Of a stretch of DNA of 64,000 nt, positions 57,994 to 64,000 are shown piece after piece (the stretch's first letter is position 1; every line of letters begins with the position of its first letter). The DNA comes from Nocardia sp. SYP-A9097 (lineage in GTDB: Bacteria; Actinomycetota; Actinomycetes; Mycobacteriales; Mycobacteriaceae): NCBI RefSeq assembly GCF_009649815.1, contig NZ_WJIC01000003.1:248001-312000 (forward strand). The letters run 5' to 3'. The notes below the pieces were generated by a model. That model was given only the letters and a program-made list of their open reading frames with translations, had not been told where the DNA came from and ran no database searches. The translations under genes and the position numbers were made by a program.

Positions 57994-58656
57994 GTGACCG
58001 GATACGACGACTTCGACGGGTTCGCCCACCTCGACACCTCCACCCTGCCGCCCCGCCAGCAGCAGATTCTGTGCACGATCCGCGATTGGGTGCAGCGGCA
58101 CGGGTATTCGCCCAGCAGCCGCGAGATCGGTGACGCGGTCGGGCTCAAATCCGGTTCGTCGGTTTCCAAACACTTGAAGGCGCTGGAGGATCGCGGATTC
58201 CTGTCCCGCGGCGAATCGGTCACCCGGCCGATGGATGTGCGGCTGTTCCTGGCCGCCGCCGCGCCGCGGGAGCAGTCCGGCGATTCGGTGCCGGTGCCGG
58301 TGGTCGGCGATATCGCGGCCGGTACGCCGATTCTGGCCGAACAGCACACCGACGATGTGTTGTCGCTGCCGCGCGAATTGGTCGGGCGCGGGACGGTCTT
58401 CGGGCTGCGCGTGCGCGGTGATTCGATGATCGACGCGGCAATCTGCGATGGCGATATCGTGGTGATCCGGCAGGAGACCGAGGCGCACTCGGGTGAAATC
58501 GTGGCCGCGATGATCGATGGTGAAGCCACCGTGAAGGTCTATCGCAGGCGCAACGGCCATGTGTATCTGGAACCGCGCAACCCCGCCTACGACGTGATCG
58601 ATGGCGACCAGGCCGTGGTGCTCGGAAAAGTTGTCTCGGTTATGCGCCGGATGTGA
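57994..58656 (+). CDS. lexA: LexA-family repressor (self-cleaving)
   Basis: A 220-residue LexA-type protein. YSPSSREIGDAVGLKSGSSV and SKHLKALEDRGFLSRGESVT (residues 38-78) is the winged helix-turn-helix. The cleavage site is A109-G110 in VGDIAAGTPILAEQHTDDVL; catalytic S144 is in RVRGDSMIDAAICDGDIVVI and K181 in DGEATVKVYRRRNG. All self-cleavage residues are present. The sequence differs from the standard actinobacterial LexA in the DNA-binding domain; no SOS box was seen upstream. It may be a paralog with a different target set. GTG start. Confidence 0.88.
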   Translation: MTGYDDFDGFAHLDTSTLPPRQQQILCTIRDWVQRHGYSPSSREIGDAVGLKSGSSVSKHLKALEDRGFLSRGESVTRPMDVRLFLAAAAPREQSGDSVPVPVVGDIAAGTPILAEQHTDDVLSLPRELVGRGTVFGLRVRGDSMIDAAICDGDIVVIRQETEAHSGEIVAAMIDGEATVKVYRRRNGHVYLEPRNPAYDVIDGDQAVVLGKVVSVMRRM

Positions 58657-58743
58657 TTGCGTCCGATAAGACTGGATTGGACATTGCGAGGTCGCTCGGC
58701 AAGGATTCGACCCGTTCCAACAATTCATCACGGGGAGTATCGA

Positions 58744-59199
58744 ATGTCGTTGCTGCGCAAGGCCGGAATGGGCCTCGCCATCACCTCGATGGCCGCGATG
58801 GGCATCATGGCCGCCGGTCCCGCCAACGCGGCGGAAGACCAGCCGGGATTCACGGCCACCTCCGGTGACCTGTACGGCGCCCTGGCGCTGTCGCGGAGCA
58901 CCGGAAATGTCGCATATGCGGTCAACTATGGCAGTTGGGGCGGCGCGGACAGTGCGGCCGTCAGCAAGTGCGGTGGCGGCGACTGTGAGGTCGTCGTGCA
59001 CTTCGCGAACGCGTGCGGCGCTGTCGCACAGGGCGCCGATACCCGCTTCGGCTGGGCGTGGGCGGCCACCAAGGTCGACGCGGAGAAGGGTGCCATCGAC
59101 GTGCTGGGCAACAGCGCGCCGACGTTCCCGGATGTCGGTTCCGCCTCGCCGCGTTCGGCCAAGGTGATCCTGTCGGCGTGCACCGATAACGCACGCTGA
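58744..59199 (+). CDS. secreted DUF4189 domain protein
   Basis: A 151-residue exported protein: signal peptide MSLLRKAGMGLAITSMAAMG with a further hydrophobic stretch ending AGPANAAED (type I cleavage after ANA). The mature part has GDLYGALALSRSTGNVAYAV, the DUF4189 start, with cysteines in KCGGGDCEVVVHFANACGAV and a late C. The family is secreted and small; its function is unknown. Start ATG 58744, 11 bases after GGGGAG. It is followed by a strong terminator. Confidence 0.88.
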   Translation: MSLLRKAGMGLAITSMAAMGIMAAGPANAAEDQPGFTATSGDLYGALALSRSTGNVAYAVNYGSWGGADSAAVSKCGGGDCEVVVHFANACGAVAQGADTRFGWAWAATKVDAEKGAIDVLGNSAPTFPDVGSASPRSAKVILSACTDNAR

Positions 59200-59237
59200 C
59201 TCGGGCGAGACGCGCTGATCCAGCGCGAATATCAACT

Positions 59238-59276
59238 GTGCGTCGTGCCGGATTTATCCGGTACGACGCACTTTTG
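59238..59276 (+). terminator. strong intrinsic terminator of the DUF4189 gene
   Basis: GTGCGTCGTGCCGGA (59238-59252) pairs with TCCGGTACGACGCAC (59257-59271) in a 15-bp stem (one G-T pair) with a TTTA loop, followed by TTTTG. The GTG at 59238, first codon of a longer frame, is inside this stem, so the next gene must start further on. Confidence 0.92.
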
Positions 59277-59333
59277 TTTGGCCGGACGCCCATTTCCCAG
59301 CAGCACACCCACTCCGCCGGAGATGATTTCGAG

Positions 59334-59957
59334 GTGGACGACATCACCTACGAAGACACTCGGTTCGCCCTGCACGCGGCGGCGGAACTGCTCATCGCGG
59401 GTCCGCAGTATCGCCGGTTCGGCAGCATTCGAATGCGAATCGTCCTGGGCGGGTTCATCGGTATCAAATGGCCGGTGTCCGTGACCGGCACGGATCTGGT
59501 CTGGCCGCAGGGCCGCATCCGATTACAGGGCACCTACAGCGACCTGGCCATAGCCGCCGGTTTCGAGGCCGATGGTCCGCCGGACGGGCTGTACTCCGAG
59601 GGCACCGGCATGGATCCGGACGAGCCCTTCACCGTGGATACCGAGGCGGCGGGTTCGGTGCACGACTGGTTCGCGTTGGGGGACACCGCATTACGCCGCT
59701 TCGCCACCGAGCCGCCGGTGCTGTGGCCGGAGCGTTTCGACCTGTCGGTCGCGGTAGGCGAGGTGAATTACGGTGTCTCGCCGGGGGATTGGGAGAACCC
59801 GCAACCGTACGCGTATGTCGGACCGTGGACGCGCCGGCGTGGCGAGTTCTGGAACGCGCCGTTCGGTGCGAAGCGTTCGCGCGCGGAGGTCTCGACCGTC
59901 GGCAGCCTGCTGGAATTCTTCCGGGAGGGGCAGGTGCGAGCAGCCGCGGACGCTTAG
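59334..59957 (+). CDS. conserved hypothetical protein
   Basis: A protein of about 207 residues, unknown family. EVDDITYEDTRFALHAAAEL is the likely start, then IRMRIVLGGFIGIKWPVSVT and a strand-rich core. LRRFATEPPVLWPERFDLSV and PYAYVGPWTRRRGEFWNAPF give an aromatic-rich C-terminal part. No signal peptide. The start is uncertain: an open frame runs back into the terminator at 59238, and GTG 59334 with GGAG 11 bases upstream is preferred. Confidence 0.65.
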   Translation: MDDITYEDTRFALHAAAELLIAGPQYRRFGSIRMRIVLGGFIGIKWPVSVTGTDLVWPQGRIRLQGTYSDLAIAAGFEADGPPDGLYSEGTGMDPDEPFTVDTEAAGSVHDWFALGDTALRRFATEPPVLWPERFDLSVAVGEVNYGVSPGDWENPQPYAYVGPWTRRRGEFWNAPFGAKRSRAEVSTVGSLLEFFREGQVRAAADA

Positions 59958-59969
59958 CCGCCGCGGACG

Positions 59970-60075
59970 CCGATCCGTGCGGAGAAACTCGCGCCCGGAC
60001 AGGATCAGTGCGGTGATACTCGCGCCCGGATGGGATCGGTGCGGTGATACTCGCGCGCTGATGGGATCAGTGCGT
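59970..60075. repeat. 31-bp tandem repeat, about 3.5 copies
   Basis: Units of the form GGATCGGTGCGGTGATACTC, continuing GCGCCCGGATG, are repeated: the first copy is degenerate (59971 on), copies two and three are nearly identical (60002-60032, 60033-60063), and a last partial copy runs into the 3' end of the gene at 60067. The repeat lies between two convergent genes. Confidence 0.8.
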
Positions 60076-60543
60076 GGGTAGTCGGTCCGTATTGCCTTCG
60101 GCCAGTGCGGTTTCCACGTGGGTGATGCCCGCTCGGACGCCACCGTCGAACGCGCCCTCGCCGAGTGCGGCGAGGCGCTCCCGGGCGGCGTCGAGCTGCT
60201 GGTGCGCGGAGTCGAACGCTCCCAGTCGGCGGAGGTTATCGGCGAGATTCAGGTGCAGGGACGGGTAGAAGCCCCGCACATCCAGTGACTCGTGCTCCTG
60301 CTTGGCACGCTCGTCGGTGAGTGCCTGCGCGGCATCCAGCGCCCGGACATCCCAGATGAGCGCATCCGCCGCATGATCGTATAGATCGGCGATGTAATGC
60401 GCGATGGTGACGCGATGCAGCGGATCACCGTCCACACCAACGGAATTCCATAGCGTGGCGAGGTCCGCGCGTGCCTGTCCGGGGTTTCCCTGCCGCCCAA
60501 CGGTTACGGCGGCAGTGATCGCGGTCATCGTGGCATCGGTCAT
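60067..60543 (-). CDS. tetratricopeptide-like helical protein
   Basis: A 158-residue soluble protein of paired helices: TVGRQGNPGQARADLATLWN, HRVTIAHYIADLYDHAADAL and HLNLADNLRRLGAFDSAHQQ with LDAARERLAALGEGAFDGGV. This is the pattern of short TPR proteins common in actinobacteria, probably a protein-binding scaffold. ATG 60543 is used; a TTG 30 bases earlier is also in frame. The stop lies in the 31-bp repeat. It follows the GNAT gene on the same strand, separated by a terminator. Confidence 0.7.
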   Translation of the reverse strand: MTDATMTAITAAVTVGRQGNPGQARADLATLWNSVGVDGDPLHRVTIAHYIADLYDHAADALIWDVRALDAAQALTDERAKQEHESLDVRGFYPSLHLNLADNLRRLGAFDSAHQQLDAARERLAALGEGAFDGGVRAGITHVETALAEGNTDRLPTH

Positions 60544-60561
60544 GTCGCACACGATAGAGAA

Positions 60562-60592
60562 AGGGTCCGACAACTTTTCGTCATCGGACCCT
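60562..60592 (-). terminator. terminator of the GNAT gene
   Basis: AGGGTCCGA (60562-60570) pairs with TCGGACCCT (60584-60592) around a 13-base loop, starting 4 bases after the acetyltransferase stop on the minus strand and ending in TTTC. Confidence 0.8.
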
Positions 60593-60596
60593 GGGA

Positions 60597-61172
60597 TTAG
60601 CGGGTGATGCGGGGACGTCCGCCCTCACCGGCTATGCGGCCCTTGCGAATCAGCTCCCGCTTGGTGCCCGGTGTCAGCGTGATCTGGTCGCTGTCGGTCG
60701 TGTCGGCGGCCTCATCGCTGACCGGGGCCGGATTCGGCCGCACGAACAGCGTGACGGTGGTGCCTTCGCTGAATCCGTTGCGCTTCATCAGCGACGCGGA
60801 CGCGGTGTTGTGGATCTCCACGTCGGTGACAATCCGGCGCGCCCCGCTCTGGAACAGCATGTCGCAGCAGGCGGACATGAGCCGCCCGGCGATTCCGTGC
60901 CCCTGCATATCCGGTGCGACCGCGATCCACTCCAGGTATCCCCAGTCATCGCGCAGTTCGAACTCCATCGATCCGAGCACGAATCCCACCACCCGGTCCG
61001 AATCCACCGCGACCCAGCAGGAGCGGCTGGGGCTGTCCAGATGCTCGGCCACCGAGGTGAGCGACCAGGACGTGTACGGCTTGGTGGAGGTGTCGAATAC
61101 CTCGTAGCCCAGATCCAGGACCTGGCGCAGGTGTCCGAGTCCCATGGGGACGATGGCTATAGCGGGTTCCAT
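60597..61172 (-). CDS. GNAT family N-acetyltransferase
   Basis: A 191-residue acetyltransferase. SCWVAVDSDRVVGFVLGSME is strand 2-4; LEWIAVAPDMQGHGIAGRLM near residue 82 is the acetyl-CoA pyrophosphate loop (Q/R-x-x-G-x-G/A as QGHGIAGR), and ARRIVTDVEIHNTASASLMK with RNGFSEGTTVTLFVR the C-terminal GNAT strands. A 45-residue basic tail, ending GGRPRITR, is an extension. Such RimI-like enzymes acetylate protein N-termini or small amines; the substrate is unknown. It has its own terminator. Confidence 0.88.
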   Translation of the reverse strand: MEPAIAIVPMGLGHLRQVLDLGYEVFDTSTKPYTSWSLTSVAEHLDSPSRSCWVAVDSDRVVGFVLGSMEFELRDDWGYLEWIAVAPDMQGHGIAGRLMSACCDMLFQSGARRIVTDVEIHNTASASLMKRNGFSEGTTVTLFVRPNPAPVSDEAADTTDSDQITLTPGTKRELIRKGRIAGEGGRPRITR

Positions 61173-61241
61173 ACCGGACAGTTTGCCAGTTAGCTGCCGT
61201 TCTCACCGGCTTCGGCCGAGAATCCGGTCAACCTGCTGGTC

Positions 61242-62156
61242 TCAAGCGCCCTTGCGAGTTTGCTTGGCGGGAGCCTTCTTCGCGGCCTTCTTGGCTGTCT
61301 TCTTCGCGGGGGTGGCCGCCTGTGCTGCTTCGGCGGTCTGCTTCGGTGCAGCGGCCGGAGCCTTCGATGCGCCTCGCCCGGACGCTTCCAAACTCCGTTG
61401 CAGGGCCGCGACCAGGTCCACCACCTCGGCATCCATCTGCGGCGCGGCCGCCTCGGGAGCCCGGGTGACCTTGCCGCTGCCGCTGGCAATGGCCTCGTCG
61501 AGGAGCTTCTTCAATTCGATCTGGTACTCGTCCACATACTGAGTGGGATCGAAGTCGTCGGAGAGTGTACCCACCAGCGTCTCGGCCATCTGTAGTTCCT
61601 GTGGCCGCGGCTCGGATACCCCGTCGAGCTTGTCGAAGGCGACCGCCCGCACCTCATCCGGCCAGAGCATGGTCTGCAGGACCAGCACCCCGTCCCGTAC
61701 GCGCAGCGCACCGAGGCGGGTCTTCTGCCTCAACGTGAAGTGCACCAGTGCGATCCGGTCGGTCTGTTCAAGTGTTTTCGCCAGCAGCACATAGGCTTTC
61801 GGCGTAGTCGAATCGGGTTCCAGAAAGTAACTCTTGTCGAAAAATATCGGGTCGATCTGTTCGGCCGGCACGAACTGCAATACCGGAATCTCATGCTTCT
61901 CGGCAGCGGGCAGTTTGCTGAAATCCTCATCCGTGAGAATCACCCGATCCCCATCCGGCGATTCATATGCCTTGTCGATATCGGCATACTGCACCGGCTG
62001 CCCATCCACCGTGCACACCCGCTCATACCGGATCCGCCCACCATCCGCGGCATGCACCTGATGGAACTTGATGTCATGGTCCTCCGTGGCGGTATAAACC
62101 TTCACGGGAACATTGACCAACCCGAACGCGATGGAGCCCTTCCAAATGGACCGCAT
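61242..62156 (-). CDS. ku: non-homologous end-joining protein Ku
   Basis: Homodimeric DNA end-binding protein of bacterial NHEJ. It has 304 residues. MRSIWKGSIAFGLVNVPVKV is the invariant Ku start; RIRYERVCTVDGQPVQYADI, then FVPAEQIDPIFFDKSYFLEP and VHFTLRQKTRLGALRVRDGV follow in order. The last 55 residues are an Ala/Lys/Pro-rich basic tail (KKTAKKAAKKAPAKQTRKG), as in the Ku extensions of actinobacteria that add DNA binding. No ligase D gene is in the window. It starts at ATG 62156. Confidence 0.96.
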   Translation of the reverse strand: MRSIWKGSIAFGLVNVPVKVYTATEDHDIKFHQVHAADGGRIRYERVCTVDGQPVQYADIDKAYESPDGDRVILTDEDFSKLPAAEKHEIPVLQFVPAEQIDPIFFDKSYFLEPDSTTPKAYVLLAKTLEQTDRIALVHFTLRQKTRLGALRVRDGVLVLQTMLWPDEVRAVAFDKLDGVSEPRPQELQMAETLVGTLSDDFDPTQYVDEYQIELKKLLDEAIASGSGKVTRAPEAAAPQMDAEVVDLVAALQRSLEASGRGASKAPAAAPKQTAEAAQAATPAKKTAKKAAKKAPAKQTRKGA

Positions 62157-62465
62157 GATCCCGATCGTACTTCGGACCAGACTTTCCGGTCGGTAATGAC
62201 CACCCAACCTGCGGTGTATTCGTCGAAGTGGCGGCGGGCGCTCTCGATACGGCCGAGATATCGGTGCGCCCAGTCGCACATACCGTCGATGGCCATCCGT
62301 AAATGCAGTCGCCGGCCAGCCGCGCCTCGGAACGGTTGAATGCGCTATCACAGCCGCATACCGGACTGATCGAGACGGTCATGTCCACGAGCGAGTTGGC
62401 ATCGAGAGTCGTTGTCGCGCAGCCTCACCGAAGACTTCTGGTGCGGATCTCCCTACTGTGGAGGT
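62157..62465. other. upstream region of ku, about 310 bases
   Basis: A minus-strand frame of about 64 codons from 62296 (DWAHRYLGRIESARRHFDEY, then TAGWVVITDRKVWSEV) overlaps the ku start by 55 bases and has plausible amino acid content, but it has no RBS or family match. I list it as a possible small gene or relic rather than a call. The ku and HIT promoters must lie here. Confidence 0.4.
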
Positions 62466-62810
62466 GTGATCGAACCGGATTGGTACTGCACCGAGGTGAT
62501 CCCGCGCCTGATCGATGTCGACGTCGTGGTCGAGACCGACCACGTGCTCGCCTTCCGTCCACCGATTCCGGGATTCGGTACCGAGCATGTGATCGTGGTG
62601 CCGAAGGAGCACGTCCGCTTCTTGCTGGAGCTGGAACCGGATCTCGGGGCTCAGCTGCTGACAGTCGTACAAGAGGTCGCCGAGCAAGTTGTTGCCGAGT
62701 ATGGGGGTTGTCAGGTACTGACGAACCTCGGCGACGAGCAGCACAATCGGCATCTTCACCTACACGTCGCAGCCGGTGCGGGCTTGGCACGGTTCATATC
62801 TCCCCGCTGA
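62466..62810 (+). CDS. HIT family protein
   Basis: A 114-residue histidine-triad nucleotide hydrolase/transferase. IDVDVVVETDHVLAFRPPIP and GFGTEHVIVVPKEHVRFLLE are the HIT strands, and EQHNRHLHLHVAAGAGL carries the HxHxHxx triad near the C-terminus. GTG 62466 follows TGGAGGT. It cleaves or transfers nucleotide phosphates in the family; the substrate is unknown. It is slightly short of the usual 120-140, which is in the normal range. Confidence 0.88.
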   Translation: MIEPDWYCTEVIPRLIDVDVVVETDHVLAFRPPIPGFGTEHVIVVPKEHVRFLLELEPDLGAQLLTVVQEVAEQVVAEYGGCQVLTNLGDEQHNRHLHLHVAAGAGLARFISPR

Positions 62811-62811
62811 T

Positions 62812-62967
62812 TCGGCGAGAGCTGCCGCCATCCGCTATGCCACCTATCGCGGTGATCGAACCTCGCGGGGCCTGATCGTGGGTCGGCGGCGAGCCGGACG
62901 TGCCACCTGGGAGATCACTGATCGCGGCCGCAGGACACTCGCCACTCGCGGGCGGTATTACCGATAG
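62812..62967 (+). pseudogene. relic of a small winged-helix-type gene
   Basis: A frame open from 62776 to 62967 overlaps the HIT gene end and reads AIRYATYRGDRTSRGLIVGR and RATWEITDRGRRTLATRGR, a short basic peptide whose end resembles the C-terminus of a winged-helix or PadR-like protein. No start, RBS or complete domain is present. Probably a gene remnant; low certainty. Confidence 0.35.
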
Positions 62968-62996
62968 CCCGAATTACCTTGGACCGAGGTGGTTTC

Positions 62997-63335
62997 ATGT
63001 CAGCGCTCGCTCATATCATCCTGGTCGTACTGTCTTGGATCGTCGTCGTATCGGTCGCCTGGTGGGGCCTCGCCGACCCCCGGCCGGATCCGTCCCCGAA
63101 CGAGTTGCCACTCATCGCAAATGACCACCCATTCCGCCGCGTCCCGCTTCGCAACCTCCACCGTCTACAACGGCAGGCATCGCGCCTGAGCTCTGGCTCA
63201 GGACGGCCAACCGGTCCCGCTGTTCGGTTCGTTGGGCCGGCCGAGTGGGGTGGCCAGGTCATCCACCGAGCGAATCGAATGCTTCGCGTCTCGGCCGGGT
63301 GCGCCTACGGTCATCTGGCACAGTCATACCCATGA
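62997..63335 (+). CDS. hypothetical single-pass membrane protein
   Basis: A 112-residue protein with one N-terminal hydrophobic helix, SALAHIILVVLSWIVVVSVA, and a basic cytoplasm- or outside-facing tail without a known domain. GAGGTGG precedes the ATG at 62997. The stop overlaps the start of the next gene as ATGA, which suggests a real coupled gene pair. Its function is unknown. The C-terminal half is Arg/Gly-rich and may be of low structure. Confidence 0.5.
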   Translation: MSALAHIILVVLSWIVVVSVAWWGLADPRPDPSPNELPLIANDHPFRRVPLRNLHRLQRQASRLSSGSGRPTGPAVRFVGPAEWGGQVIHRANRMLRVSAGCAYGHLAQSYP

Positions 63336-64000
63336 CTGTGAGTCGAGCCGGTTCATTGGCGGCACTGCGGGCCGAGCGGAGCACTGTGCTCGAGTTCTGC
63401 ACCGGTCTGGAGCCCCGGGAGTGGGCCGCGCCGAGTGCGGCGGCGGGGTGGAGTGTGCAGGACGTTGTGGTGCATATGACCGCGGGGGTGCGGGCGGTGA
63501 TCACTCCGTCGGCGGTGCGGTCGATGGCGTCGCGGCAGATCGAGCGGACCAATGATGCTGTGGTGGCCGAAAGTGGTTCGCTCACACCGGAACAGGCGCT
63601 GGCGGGATTCGAGGTTTGGAGTGCTCGGGGGATTGTGGGGCTGACGGCCGCGACGGTTCCGGGTATCGCGAGCCTGCGACTGCGGGTCGGTGAGCTCGGC
63701 TGGCATCCGCTGCGGATCTTTCCCGCCCTGTACCTGTTCGACTGGCACACGCACCTGCGGCACGACATCGCGCCCGCGCTCGGGCGCCCGGCTCCTGCGA
63801 CCGATGCGGGGCGGATGTCGGCGATTCTGGGGTGGTTGACGGCGTTACTGGAACAGTCGCATCGCACGCAATTGGGATGGCTGGACGCGCCCGTGGCAAT
63901 CACCCTGAGCGGCCCCGGCGGGGGAACTTGGCGGATTGAACCCGCTCCGCGAAATCGATTGCGGGTCAACCCCGGAACCGCGTCAGACTCAGCTGCTCAC
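63332..64000 (+). CDS. maleylpyruvate isomerase family mycothiol-dependent enzyme (partial)
   Basis: The frame runs to the window end with 223 codons. SLAALRAERSTVLEFCTGLE, then EPREWAAPSAAAGWSVQDVV with VHMTAGVRAV, is the DinB/MDMPI N-terminus with the first zinc histidine in VVVHMTAG; LYLFDWHTHLRHDIAPALGR has the later metal histidines (DWHTHLRHD). The family uses mycothiol as a cofactor and is typical of actinobacteria. The start ATG 63332 overlaps the previous stop (ATGA). The 3' end is missing in the window; the specific reaction is not known. Confidence 0.85.
   Translation, partial: MTVSRAGSLAALRAERSTVLEFCTGLEPREWAAPSAAAGWSVQDVVVHMTAGVRAVITPSAVRSMASRQIERTNDAVVAESGSLTPEQALAGFEVWSARGIVGLTAATVPGIASLRLRVGELGWHPLRIFPALYLFDWHTHLRHDIAPALGRPAPATDAGRMSAILGWLTALLEQSHRTQLGWLDAPVAITLSGPGGGTWRIEPAPRNRLRVNPGTASDSAAH

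Noticed and set aside
59238..59333. Upstream extension of the hypothetical gene to GTG 59238
   Set aside because: The GTG lies in the stem of a strong intrinsic terminator; a start inside a terminator is unlikely, so GTG 59334 is used.

Overview
The window is high-GC actinobacterial chromosome, most likely Nocardia or a close relative in the Mycobacteriales. The evidence is the codon bias, a mycothiol-dependent enzyme, a MptB-type lipomannan mannosyltransferase, an LppP/LprE lipoprotein, an Mtb12-like domain, a type VII (ESX)-type gene cluster and an MMPL gene. The backbone follows the order of Mycobacterium tuberculosis Rv1445c-Rv1466 (established knowledge): pgl-opcA-zwf-tal-tkt, ctaB, qor, ctaA-ABC permease-ABC ATPase-mptB, and sufR-B-D-C-S-U-T. 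Accessory blocks sit between these core segments.

Layout. 1-4.2 kb holds small accessory enzymes and a broken GAF/LuxR-type gene. 4.3-10.8 kb is a minus-strand pentose phosphate operon with stop/start overlaps or very short gaps. 11.1-12.1 kb is ctaB, followed by a strong terminator. 12.2-21.2 kb carries lipoproteins, a MerR regulator/DUF6194 pair, a flavin monooxygenase with its divergent TetR regulator and twin operators, and a quinone reductase. 21.3-28.0 kb is a complete N-acetylglucosamine module: a GntR regulator, a PTS split into separate IIA, IIB and IIC genes, HPr, EI, nagA and nagB, with two DasR-like palindromes in the divergent promoter. 28-36 kb carries a serine hydrolase fused to an Mtb12-like domain, a methyltransferase, ctaA, an ABC exporter and mptB. 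36-40.7 kb holds a Uma2 protein, a broken MMPL transporter, a CsoR/CstR-family repressor with its operator and a DUF302 protein, a TetR regulator and a GAP-family membrane protein. 40.9-47.4 kb is the suf operon, with a SufR palindrome at its head.

48.4-52.5 kb is the most unusual region. A minus-strand operon with ATGA overlaps encodes an EspC-like small protein with a YxxxD motif, an 804-residue WXG-type protein, and two lipoproteins that each repeat the C-terminal domain of the large protein. A YbaB/EbfC-type gene is divergent. The two lipoprotein genes and the adjoining end of the large gene look AT-richer than their surroundings. I propose this as a T7SS substrate cassette of uncharacterised function.

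52.5-64 kb contains a fatty acid desaturase, a truncated SDR gene, a DosS/DosT-like histidine kinase without an adjacent response regulator, a LexA-family protein, a DUF4189 secreted protein, Ku, a HIT protein and the start of a mycothiol-dependent enzyme. No rRNA, tRNA, CRISPR array or complete insertion sequence was recognised. Decay is visible in at least three genes: a 20-bp tandem duplication causing a frameshift (1541-1580), an MMPL internal deletion with frameshift (near 38.0 kb), and an SDR lacking its catalytic segment (54.3 kb).
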